Shown here piece after piece: positions 43,715 through 51,934 of a stretch of 64,000 bases of DNA. Source of the DNA: a virus. The translations under genes and the position numbers were made by a program. Position 1 is the stretch's first letter. Every line of letters begins with the position of its first letter. Location: positions 40,075 through 104,074 of IMG/VR virus record IMGVR_UViG_3300025881_000008, one strand, 5' to 3'. The notes beneath the pieces were generated by a model that was given only the letters and a program-made list of their open reading frames with translations, ran no database searches and had not been told where the DNA came from.

Positions 43715-45543
43715 TATTTAAGTGCTTTTCTATTTCCAGCCTGCATTCTAGTGTATATCGTTCTAGGAACTGGTTCTGCTTCGAAGTTTATACTAACAGC
43801 AGCCTCGGAATTAATCAAAACATCATCAACGATTTCATCACCGTCTCTGTCTTGCCAGCCACCTCTAAATACTGCAACTTCTTCTTTTTCCATTATAATG
43901 TCACCCCATTGATCAAGGCCCTTAACAGTATAAGGTATTTCAGTGGTGTCCGTAACAGGTACTACTTTAACATCTTCAATTCTTTTAAAGTAAACATACT
44001 TTTGTTTACCATTACCAACAGTTTCTAACGTCACGGGCTCTTGTGGAGCAATTGTAACATTAACTGATTCATAATAACCTAATCTTCTAGCAGTCTCTTC
44101 AGTTTCTGAAATAAATTTAACGTTAACCGCATCAATACCTTCAATCTCTTCTAAGATATAGATGATATCAGATTTTGGTAGTTTATCTCTTCTTGTAATA
44201 TTCAGTAAATATTCAGACACTTTAGCTCTAACTGCATTATAGATTTCATCTTTAGTGTAACCTTCGAAATATCTAATATTAATATCAATACTATAATATC
44301 TTACTTGTGGCTTAACAAAAACAACTTCAGTAGTTACCATTTGTTGGCCACTATCTTCAAGAACTTTATGCATTGCATCATACTCGCCCTGATCTAAAAA
44401 CATCTCTTCTTGTGGTATTGTAAAATAGTCTTGATTTTTAGCCAATTTCTTTTTAATATCTGGTACTGCAAAAATATAGATAACATTATCGTCATCTAAA
44501 TATTGATCATCGGTTGTGTTATATGCATCTATATAAGAGAACATGTTATACCTTGATAAGAAATATTCATAATTGTCTGGCGTTGCCAGTACAAAAGACT
44601 TACTTGCCATCGGAGTCATAATCTTAGTGAATTGTGTATTCTCTCTATCACTGCCCATTTTTGGTGATGAAGTAATAGTTACGTCTAAGAATTCATTTAA
44701 GTCATGTTCAGTTCCATTTGAATCAGTACCCGTTGCATCCCATTTAATAGTTAAATCCGGCGAATCATCAAGATTACCAGCTAAACCTCCGTGTTTTACA
44801 TATTCTACTTCAATAATTGCACCAACCGGTGGCACCATACCAAAACTACCATTACCAAAATAAAGGTCTAGACCTCCACTAATTCCTGTTTTAATTAAGT
44901 ATGCCTTTTCATTTGAACCTAAGTCATATAATGAATTGTGTTTGGTCCAAAGTTCACCATTAACACTAACCGCAACTTTGCTGTGATCAGTAATACCACC
45001 AGTATTAATACTAAATGACTGCAATTTATTACCATCACTGGTTACTGTTTGTTTTTCAAATTTACCTTGAATAATAGCAGTCTTAAATGAATTGTAATTT
45101 GTTTTCTCTAATTTAAACTTATCTTTAGAATTTAAAAGCGTGTATGTTAGGCCATTAATATCAAATTTAAGTTGAGCTCTTGCATCTATGTTTAACGAAT
45201 TCCCGGCTACTTTACTTAAATCAGCTCCCGGTTTCCATCTAAATTCAATTTCACCAGTTGCTGCAAAACCCCTGGTTGCATCATGACCAGTTAATCTAGC
45301 CATTCCATAAATAGACTCCGGCTGTTGTGCAGTGTATATGTTCTGCTCTACTACAGAATCTTCAATATAGAACATGATTAATTCTACCATTTCTGATAGA
45401 ACACTGATTATTTGTGCGAATGGAGATGCCACGGTAAATAGAGTATTAGCTCTATTGTACACTCTAGAAATATAGGTTCTCGCATCGCTAGTAATATTAT
45501 CAGCGCTGGTTCTAATTGTACTTAAAAATTTTAATTCGGCCAT
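43714..45543 (-). CDS. 6: Baseplate wedge protein, gp6/gpJ-like
   Basis: A 609-aa protein of the gp6/J-type baseplate wedge family. It has an N-terminal helical part (FAQIISVLSEMVELIMFYIE), a beta domain with a recurrent GSFGMVPPVGAIIEVEYVKHGG segment, and the characteristic C-terminal block: VRYYSIDINIRYFEGYTKDE, then VRAKVSEYLLNITRRDKLPKS and IEGIDAVNV. T4 gp6 forms the inner wedge ring that holds the baseplate together and rearranges at sheath contraction. It follows the gp25-like gene, as in many contractile tails. T4 gp6 is 660 aa, a similar length. Confidence 0.8.
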   Translation of the reverse strand: MAELKFLSTIRTSADNITSDARTYISRVYNRANTLFTVASPFAQIISVLSEMVELIMFYIEDSVVEQNIYTAQQPESIYGMARLTGHDATRGFAATGEIEFRWKPGADLSKVAGNSLNIDARAQLKFDINGLTYTLLNSKDKFKLEKTNYNSFKTAIIQGKFEKQTVTSDGNKLQSFSINTGGITDHSKVAVSVNGELWTKHNSLYDLGSNEKAYLIKTGISGGLDLYFGNGSFGMVPPVGAIIEVEYVKHGGLAGNLDDSPDLTIKWDATGTDSNGTEHDLNEFLDVTITSSPKMGSDRENTQFTKIMTPMASKSFVLATPDNYEYFLSRYNMFSYIDAYNTTDDQYLDDDNVIYIFAVPDIKKKLAKNQDYFTIPQEEMFLDQGEYDAMHKVLEDSGQQMVTTEVVFVKPQVRYYSIDINIRYFEGYTKDEIYNAVRAKVSEYLLNITRRDKLPKSDIIYILEEIEGIDAVNVKFISETEETARRLGYYESVNVTIAPQEPVTLETVGNGKQKYVYFKRIEDVKVVPVTDTTEIPYTVKGLDQWGDIIMEKEEVAVFRGGWQDRDGDEIVDDVLINSEAAVSINFEAEPVPRTIYTRMQAGNRKALK

Positions 45544-45557
45544 TATTTGTCTTTACT

Positions 45558-45565
45558 TTTTTATA
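45558..45565 (-). promoter_or_regulatory. Candidate late promoter box (TATAAAAA)
   Basis: Minus-strand TATAAAAA 14 bases upstream of the gp6-like ATG at 45543, partly inside the end of the gp25-like gene. Confidence 0.3.
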
Positions 45566-45917
45566 GCATACTTACTTTAATAGCATATCTACTATCTATC
45601 GTAATATCTATATATGCAATATCTCTAACTTCACCTTTCATAAAATTCACCTCAGTTTTAATGTTATATTTTGTCGCAAGCGGACAATAGTGATTTATTT
45701 GATCAGTTATTCTAGATCTTATGTTGTGTTCATTTGATCCAAAGTCATATATAAGTTCCTCTAAACCGCAACCAAAATTAGGAGTACCCATTACCTCTCG
45801 CTTATTAGTGAATAGCAACGTTTGTATCTGCGTGATCAACATTTCTATCTCACTATTAGTCTGAACCTGTGTTTCATCGTAATTCGGGTCGCTCGGATAT
45901 TTTATATATAGTTCCAT
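45561..45917 (-). CDS. 25: Baseplate wedge protein gp25-like
   Basis: A 118-aa gp25/LysW-type wedge protein. The family signature reads NSEIEMLITQIQTLLFTNKR then EVMGTPNFGCGLEELIYDF: the MLI.QI..LLFT..GE and PdFG.GL pattern of gp25-like proteins, although the usual Gly-Glu is Arg-Glu here. The C-terminal half has alternating strands (IKTEVNFMKGEVRDIAYIDI). Gp25 initiates sheath assembly at the wedge in T4, R-type pyocins and type VI secretion (TssE), and always sits next to gp6/J genes, as it does here. Confidence 0.88.
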   Translation of the reverse strand: MELYIKYPSDPNYDETQVQTNSEIEMLITQIQTLLFTNKREVMGTPNFGCGLEELIYDFGSNEHNIRSRITDQINHYCPLATKYNIKTEVNFMKGEVRDIAYIDITIDSRYAIKVSML

Positions 45918-45938
45918 TTATCTATGTATCTTATTTAT

Positions 45939-46781
45939 TTAAGAGTGCATCATCCAATCAACACCTTCATCTCCTTTGATCTCTTCGTCAATGGCTGCTA
46001 ACTCATCATCTCCCATGGATTTAATAGCATCGTAATCAAAATCAACATTTCCGGGTAAAGCAAATTTAAAAATACCTAATTTAGTACCGATTGATTGTTT
46101 AATTTTAGCACTAACATATCTAAAGAAAATTTCATCGCTATATAGCGCACAATCTGGTATCGTCTCATACACCTCAAGAATAACATCTCCTTTAGGTGTA
46201 TCACCTAAGAATTTTAATTCACCGGTTAAACTTGAATAATTATATGATATGGGATTCTCTAGAATCTGTCTAGATAAGTCTGCCATCGAAGCATTCAATA
46301 CATAATATTGTAATTCTTCTGCAGCCTCAGCCATTCCAGAACCTTCATACATACCTCTAAATAGCATTCTTTCCATAGAAAAGTCAGAACCAGATTGGAA
46401 TCTTAAATCCATTCCACCACCGCCGCCATTCCATCCAGAAGCTAAGTCATATAAACCATAAACCGAGTATACTCCACCGCCACCATCTAAACCAGGGCCT
46501 GGTAAATTAAGTGCTCGGTGTGATTTAAAGTAATCAGTACTAAATACATTACTTGGTATATGATAGAAATTCTCTTTTACAGAGTACTCATATTTTTTAT
46601 AGAACCATTTTTTAGCTCTCTTAATAATATTAATGATTTCTTTTTGTGGTAGATTGATAGGAACCATACAGGCTCCAGTAATATCATCTGCTACTTCGTC
46701 TAAGAATAGATTTAAACAGTTAGGATCAAAATACCTTCCGGTAGTTAAATCATTATTTGAGCCGCTTATAATTTCACCCAT
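45939..46781 (-). CDS. Structural protein, neck- or wedge-associated candidate (280 aa)
   Basis: Unrecognised 280-aa protein with a helical N-terminus (LDEVADDITGACMVP, then EIINIIKRAKKWFYKKYEYS), a glycine-rich middle (GPGLDGGGGVYSVYGLY and SGWNGGGGGMDLRF), and a mixed C-terminus (EIFFRYVSAKIKQSIGTKLG). This plan (AKKWFYKKYEY helix, then glycine-rich loop, then a helical block) recalls head-tail connector/neck proteins of marine T4-like phages. It sits between the amidoligase-like gene and the gp25-like gene, so a baseplate or neck role are both open. Confidence 0.42.
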   Translation of the reverse strand: MGEIISGSNNDLTTGRYFDPNCLNLFLDEVADDITGACMVPINLPQKEIINIIKRAKKWFYKKYEYSVKENFYHIPSNVFSTDYFKSHRALNLPGPGLDGGGGVYSVYGLYDLASGWNGGGGGMDLRFQSGSDFSMERMLFRGMYEGSGMAEAAEELQYYVLNASMADLSRQILENPISYNYSSLTGELKFLGDTPKGDVILEVYETIPDCALYSDEIFFRYVSAKIKQSIGTKLGIFKFALPGNVDFDYDAIKSMGDDELAAIDEEIKGDEGVDWMMHS

Positions 46782-46788
46782 TTTTTAT

Positions 46789-48096
46789 TTATTTTATTTT
46801 TTTACTTACAACAATTTCTGTTTCTTCAAACCTAGCATCTTTGCTAGTGAAGCCCTCTCTAAATATACCACCTATCATTTTACCCCTAAACATAGTGTCT
46901 CTGCCGGCAACATAACAGTTGGTTAATTCACAACTACCATGCGTATAACTAGATTCAACTTTAGAGTCTTTCACTTTAGTAGCTCTATATAAACTACCCC
47001 ACATAACAGCAGAACTCGTGATATTGCAGTTATAAAAACTACAATTAGTTAAATTACCTGCAAGTTCACAATCAATAAATTCAAAATTTTCTAAAAGATA
47101 AACAGTTGGAAATTTACCATCTTTAACCTGTACCGCGCCATAATCTGAATCGTAGTTTATAACACCAGCGGTCATTGATCCATTTACAATAAGATCCATA
47201 ACTCTATTTTTAAACCTTTCCCATTGTACTCGTATAATAGTTGGATTATCTTGTAGATCGACTAATATTTGTATATCTGGCCAGTGCTCAGATACTTTAG
47301 AGTAATCTTTGAGCATATCCATTATGGGTTTATTCTTATTTATAATTCTCTGTAATTCAATTTTATTTTCAGCAGTAAAACGAGGATCGTTACAAGAGTT
47401 CCACATTTGCATTAGGAACCTTTCAATTAGGTATAAAATATTATCCGTTTTTTCCTCATAATCTGCACCACCCAAATATCTAAACTCAAGATAGTTCTTT
47501 TCTTTTTTAGAAAAGTTTATACCATAATATTTCGTATCGGCAAATTTAAAATTATTTGATGCTACTTGATTTGCATCAAAGTGAAATGCTTCCCATTTTG
47601 GCATTACCCATTTAATACTTTTAGCGTATGCTGATTTTTCTCTGTTTGGAAAAAACTTATAGATTTGTTGCTCATCAAAGTCTAAGATAAATTTAAGAAC
47701 ATTCATCTTAGAAATAAGTGCAGGATCCTCTAAATATTTTTTATCGAAAGATAAATTAATGTGGATTGACGCCCTATCATTGGTATATCCATTTTCAGAT
47801 ATCCAATTAAGCATTTTAATTACCATAATCCTAGCGTTTCTATACGGAATAGGACCAGTAACTAACTCGATTAGGCCTTTACCACCAGACATGTCTGGTT
47901 CCATTTTAAACTCTTCAGCTGAAGGTTGAAAATCAGAATGTGCCTTATCTTCTAACCTAATTTTTCGATCTAGAAGCTTTGCCAATGATTTTTGGGTAGC
48001 TTCTAGATCGAAATTAGAATAGAATTCAAACTCAACACCCATAAGTGCCGCGTTCAAAATTGATTCTCTTGAGGAATCTATAGTTAATTTTTGCAT
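46789..48096 (-). CDS. Amidoligase-like (COOH-NH2 ligase) enzyme with C-terminal pentapeptide/beta-helix-like domain
   Basis: A 435-aa protein showing the phage amidoligase pattern: LMGVEFEFYS (19-27), MEPDMSGGKGLIELVTGPIP (65-84), ASIHINLSFDKK (His112) and NYLEFRYLGG (Glu204, Arg206). These correspond to the GxExEF, EPD/EivTgP, HxH-type and iEFR blocks of the glutamine-synthetase/ATP-grasp-like amidoligase fold. The last 100 residues (FIDCELAGNLTNCSFYNCNI, YTHGSCELTNCYVAG) look like a right-handed beta helix with asparagine/cysteine turns. Family members join carboxyl and amino groups in peptides, proteins or secondary metabolites. It is embedded in the tail operon, so the substrate could be a virion protein. 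Activity unproven. Confidence 0.72.
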   Translation of the reverse strand: MQKLTIDSSRESILNAALMGVEFEFYSNFDLEATQKSLAKLLDRKIRLEDKAHSDFQPSAEEFKMEPDMSGGKGLIELVTGPIPYRNARIMVIKMLNWISENGYTNDRASIHINLSFDKKYLEDPALISKMNVLKFILDFDEQQIYKFFPNREKSAYAKSIKWVMPKWEAFHFDANQVASNNFKFADTKYYGINFSKKEKNYLEFRYLGGADYEEKTDNILYLIERFLMQMWNSCNDPRFTAENKIELQRIINKNKPIMDMLKDYSKVSEHWPDIQILVDLQDNPTIIRVQWERFKNRVMDLIVNGSMTAGVINYDSDYGAVQVKDGKFPTVYLLENFEFIDCELAGNLTNCSFYNCNITSSAVMWGSLYRATKVKDSKVESSYTHGSCELTNCYVAGRDTMFRGKMIGGIFREGFTSKDARFEETEIVVSKKIK

Positions 48097-48152
48097 ATTA
48101 AGATTATGATATTATCGTTTGAATATATATCACGCTCTCGATGCGATAGTTA

Positions 48153-49448
48153 TTAAGGCATTTTCAAAAATACTTTCATTGACTCAACGTCAATTCTGGT
48201 AATTTGTACCGTGATTGGATCTCCGTTCTTAAATACGCTCATAACTTCTTCACCAACTTCGCTTACATGTAGTAGTCCAGTCACTCCTTCTTCAATACTA
48301 ATAAATAAACCGTAGTCTTTTTTAGTTTTGACAGTAGCTTCAACTACTGAAGGAATTTGATATCTAGATTGAATATCACTCCATGGATTAACAGTAGCAT
48401 TAGCCTTTTGAGTAAGTGTGATCTTAGTATCACTGATAATATCCTTAACGATAAATGTGATTTCATCACCAGGCTGAATCTGTCTAGCTTTGAATTTAAT
48501 AAGAGTTTCCTCATCTAAGTCGTTATTATGGATCATACCAGTCAAACAACCATTAAATTCAACAAATATACCATATTTAGCAGTACCTGTTACATTACCT
48601 GTAATTTCAGCACCTTGATTTGCTTTTATGTTTTCAATCTCGTTTGGAATTAAAGCCTGTAGATATTTTCTGTGAGAAACTACCAATGTACCTCTATCTG
48701 GTGAGAAACTTACAGGAACAACATAGATTTCAGTACCAATAATAGAACTAAAGTCATGTAGTTTATTAATACCTGCTAATGAACCTGGCATAAAACAATC
48801 AATTCCCTGAATATTTACCATATAACCACCATTCTCAATCATATGTGTAACTTTACCAACCCATGCGGTTCCACCAACTTCAACGGCTTCTCTAAGATCC
48901 ATAAAGACTCTGTGTTTTATACCACCGTTAATTGATCCGACTACATGTGAGTTGTTATCAGTTGAGGTAATTAAAACTGATGTTTCTTCACCCGGTTTTA
49001 AGGCTTGAATCGCAGCAGGTTCCTTATCATATTTAACATATATTAGTTCTCTGTAACCAATATCGACACTAATAAACTCTGAGCTAATACCATAAACCGT
49101 TCCAGTATGAATTTCTCCAACACCTACAATAGTTACCATATTACCCAAAGCAGCATCATGTGCGGTAAGCATGTCGTACATTTCTTGAGCATATGATTCT
49201 CTAGAAAAGACCTTATCGCCATTCATGGTTTTAATATGTGGATTTGGTTTTTTGGTTTTTGATGGGCAACTAGCTTCATAAGCATCCCACATGAAGTTTC
49301 CCTCTTCATCGTAATAATCATCCGATATATCACCACCATCTGATTTAAGATCTTTTAAGTTTTCGACCGTGATGTCTAGTTCTTCAACTTCTACAGTATT
49401 GACTTTAGTTTCGCCAATTCTGATCCTTTTGTTTTTTTCGTTGTTCAT
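48153..49448 (-). CDS. Ribosomal protein S1-like RNA-binding protein (four S1 domains)
   Basis: A 431-aa protein with a charged N-terminal region (1-95) followed by about four S1/OB repeats. They are near 100-180 (MVTIVGVGEIHTGTVYGISS), 190-265 (GTAWVGKVTHMIENGGYMVN), 275-350 (GAEITGNVTGTAKYGIFVEF, ending in ITLTQ) and 360-431 (VVEATVKTKKDYGLFISIEE, then TGLLHVSEVG). The G.V....YG.FV pattern of S1 domains is clear. Host S1 carries out mRNA unfolding and start-site delivery on the 30S subunit, and matters most where Shine-Dalgarno sequences are absent, as in this phage. A virally encoded homologue may favour phage mRNA, or modulate RNA decay. Its gene sits within the tail operon. Confidence 0.85.
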   Translation of the reverse strand: MNNEKNKRIRIGETKVNTVEVEELDITVENLKDLKSDGGDISDDYYDEEGNFMWDAYEASCPSKTKKPNPHIKTMNGDKVFSRESYAQEMYDMLTAHDAALGNMVTIVGVGEIHTGTVYGISSEFISVDIGYRELIYVKYDKEPAAIQALKPGEETSVLITSTDNNSHVVGSINGGIKHRVFMDLREAVEVGGTAWVGKVTHMIENGGYMVNIQGIDCFMPGSLAGINKLHDFSSIIGTEIYVVPVSFSPDRGTLVVSHRKYLQALIPNEIENIKANQGAEITGNVTGTAKYGIFVEFNGCLTGMIHNNDLDEETLIKFKARQIQPGDEITFIVKDIISDTKITLTQKANATVNPWSDIQSRYQIPSVVEATVKTKKDYGLFISIEEGVTGLLHVSEVGEEVMSVFKNGDPITVQITRIDVESMKVFLKMP

Positions 49449-49450
49449 TT

Positions 49451-49459
49451 ATTTTTATA
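49451..49459 (-). promoter_or_regulatory. Candidate late promoter box (TATAAAAAT)
   Basis: Minus-strand TATAAAAATAAATG directly precedes the S1-like gene start at 49448, within the 45-base gap. The box is only two bases from the ATG, so it may equally be an A-rich translation leader. Confidence 0.3.
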
Positions 49460-49493
49460 TTAAAGGTGTAACATATTATATATCTATTTATTT

Positions 49494-51218
49494 TTAGAAG
49501 ACTACCGGTACAAAACCTACCATCGGCACGGGACCTACTGGTGTTGGTATACCTCCTAAATAGAGTAATTTAAATTCTAACAAGTGTAGAGCATATACCG
49601 CGGCAACTGCTGTAGAAACCGCAAGTGCTGGTGGTTGAGGTGCTGGCAATACACTAAATGTTTTACCAGTATTCCAAGCTCTTCTAAGATTTTTAGCTAG
49701 TCTCTTTTTACCACCATAATAAATCGGTATATAAATACCAGTTAATGGTGGGGGAATTAAAGCTGGCAAAGCAGATGGTGATGGAGCAAATGGTTTAACT
49801 AAACATGCATACCAATACGCAATAGTTATTTCAGCCATTTCTTCATATGGATCTCCACCTGGCCAACTAAAATTTATATCAACATCCTCCTCTGCCGTGT
49901 CACATTCGTCAGCTGCTTTTTTAGCATCAATAACCTGTTGTCTTTGAAACTTAAAAATAGTACCGCCGGCGTTTGGGCTTATATTAATAATATCATCAGC
50001 TGACTTAACATTTTTAATGGCTCCGGGAATTTTTGCCCAATGTATATCGTACTCTAATTTTTCATATTGTGCCGTTACATATGTGTTGTCTTTTTTCCAC
50101 CAAATCACTTTAGTATCGTCGGATACACCGTATTTAAAACTCATTTCAGATCCGTTGTCATATGAAAAAAGAGCAACTACATGGTCCGTTAAAATTTTAG
50201 GTCTTTTGCTTGGATAATCTGGCAAATTATGTTCCCTGTCAAAAGAAACCTGTATTTTGTATTCAGAGAGTGGACAGTCTGACATTTTAAAATTGTCTAA
50301 ACCGGCTTCAAACGCCGAACTTACACCATCAACCAGGGCTTGCCAATCATATCCTGCGCCCTCTATATCTGTTCTAGCTTTTTCACTCACATTAACGTAT
50401 GGAAATCTACCGACAAAATAAGTACCTCCAACCGCTCGCTGTATTTCAGTAAGATTATTGTACTTTGATTTACCTAAACTGGTGGCCCATAATTTATATT
50501 TGTCTTTTGCTTCTTGACTGGACAAATTGTGATATTGCTGTAATAATCTATTTGCAAATGACTTGGCCAAATCTGATACAGTTTCTGAACCGTCTAAACA
50601 TTCAAACTCAAAAAATCTAAACTTATATAAGTTTAAACTCTGTTTGTAATCTTCAACAAATTTATTAAATTTCTTTTGTTGTTTCTTTTCTTCTTCGATT
50701 GGATCTGGCTCTTCAATGGGTTCTGGACAAAAATCGGCATATGCTGGATGAGACTCTTTGCCCATTTCAATTATATTACCGTCTTTATCTTTCTGGTCTA
50801 ATAAAGGAATATCGCCCTCTCTTAATATTCTTTCAAACACCAAGCCATAACCCTGTTTTAAAAGAAACTCTGCCGCTGGATTATTAGTATGTGTTGCACC
50901 AAATGGTGTCATTGCTAATCCCTTTATTGCCTCTAGATATCTTTCTGCTACTCTTACACCAAAATCATATCGACCACTTAATGGGTTTAAATTAATAGCA
51001 TTAATCATCGATGTCGGATCAGTCGTCAAGTTAGCATTAACTGGATTTCCGGGTTTAATAGATTCTATTAATTCTGAAGATGGGGGGAAAATAGGCACTT
51101 GATCCTTGCCAACTTTTGGCAGATCATAAGATACCATACCGCCACCCGGTTTAGTAAACGACTGCCCCGATATATCGGACGCTAATGCTGGTATAAATGA
51201 TGGCCAAAGTGCGGGCAT
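49494..51218 (-). CDS. Virion protein of unknown function (574 aa), hydrophobic Pro-rich C-terminus
   Basis: A 574-aa structural-type protein. The N-terminal third is polar (MPALWPSFIPALASDISGQS, GGGMVSYDLPKVG), the middle has an acidic-basic coiled region (PIEEPDPIEEEKKQQKKFNK), and the C-terminal 110 residues are unusual: Pro/Ala-rich hydrophobic segments (FAPSPSALPALIPPPLTGIY, APQPPALAVSTAVAAVYALH, PTPVGPVPMVGFVPVVF), likely a small hydrophobic head. It begins three bases after the spike gene's stop. No domain recognised. A hub or spike-associated role is plausible from position. Confidence 0.5.
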   Translation of the reverse strand: MPALWPSFIPALASDISGQSFTKPGGGMVSYDLPKVGKDQVPIFPPSSELIESIKPGNPVNANLTTDPTSMINAINLNPLSGRYDFGVRVAERYLEAIKGLAMTPFGATHTNNPAAEFLLKQGYGLVFERILREGDIPLLDQKDKDGNIIEMGKESHPAYADFCPEPIEEPDPIEEEKKQQKKFNKFVEDYKQSLNLYKFRFFEFECLDGSETVSDLAKSFANRLLQQYHNLSSQEAKDKYKLWATSLGKSKYNNLTEIQRAVGGTYFVGRFPYVNVSEKARTDIEGAGYDWQALVDGVSSAFEAGLDNFKMSDCPLSEYKIQVSFDREHNLPDYPSKRPKILTDHVVALFSYDNGSEMSFKYGVSDDTKVIWWKKDNTYVTAQYEKLEYDIHWAKIPGAIKNVKSADDIINISPNAGGTIFKFQRQQVIDAKKAADECDTAEEDVDINFSWPGGDPYEEMAEITIAYWYACLVKPFAPSPSALPALIPPPLTGIYIPIYYGGKKRLAKNLRRAWNTGKTFSVLPAPQPPALAVSTAVAAVYALHLLEFKLLYLGGIPTPVGPVPMVGFVPVVF

Positions 51219-51220
51219 AA

Positions 51221-51934
51221 TTATTTACCTTTTTGTTGATAGTTAATATGAGTGCTCGATAATTTTCCTACTGTTATTGGAGTTGGTGGCATTGGGGGTC
51301 CAGAAGGACCCACGCCAGTTGGATGTATATGTGCATTATAATCGTCTAACCACATTTGTAACCAATCCTGTAGAGATTGACCCCTCACTGCTGGTTCTGT
51401 TTCATCTGCTCCCGGCTCGCCCGTATTTGAAACGAATATATCACCACAGTCTAAGAACATTTTAGCATCTGTACTGATTTTTATAAATCCCTCTTCGTCC
51501 ATTTGAATGATTGGGCGCTCTTTGGCACCGCTACCTCTTGTGATAACTAAACCATCTTCAGGAGAATGATAGATCCTTACGTTGCGCACAGCATCATATA
51601 CTAGCGATATAACATCATGTGGTGCATCAGAAGTTTCTAAAATATCTGACTTAAGATCTGTATTTTGATCTATTTGAAACCAGTATTCAGGGTGGTAGAT
51701 GTTACCGTTGTCAAAACGAACTGCAACAATATCACCAACTCTAGGTACTGCATGTGCACCAACTTGATCCCTATTCATAGGGGTTGCCCACGGAATTGCA
51801 TCATCAGTTAGTTTATCAAATTTACCATAAACTTTAACCCTACATCTTCCGTTTAAAAGAGGATCTTCGTTAACTACAACTTCCCCAAGCCAGTGTTGAT
51901 CCCTTAAATTATCTTTAAAAAGTTCATCAGCCAT
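51221..51934 (-). CDS. 5: Baseplate spike protein, gp5/gpV-type OB-fold
   Basis: A 237-aa protein with an N-terminal OB-fold of the gp5/VgrG/gpV spike type: HWLGEVVVNEDPLLNGRCRV, IPWATPMNRDQVGAHAVPRV, then GDIVAVRFDNGNIYHPEYW. This arrangement (G.V......GR..V..... PWA... G....P.vGd.V.V.F) is typical. The C-terminal third is Gly/Pro-rich, ending at IHPTGVGPSGPPMPP, which likely forms the tip-anchoring part. Unlike T4 gp5 it has no lysozyme domain (T4 is 575 aa), so cell-wall degradation must come from another protein. The start shares a base with the upstream gene's stop. Confidence 0.78.
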   Translation of the reverse strand: MADELFKDNLRDQHWLGEVVVNEDPLLNGRCRVKVYGKFDKLTDDAIPWATPMNRDQVGAHAVPRVGDIVAVRFDNGNIYHPEYWFQIDQNTDLKSDILETSDAPHDVISLVYDAVRNVRIYHSPEDGLVITRGSGAKERPIIQMDEEGFIKISTDAKMFLDCGDIFVSNTGEPGADETEPAVRGQSLQDWLQMWLDDYNAHIHPTGVGPSGPPMPPTPITVGKLSSTHINYQQKGK

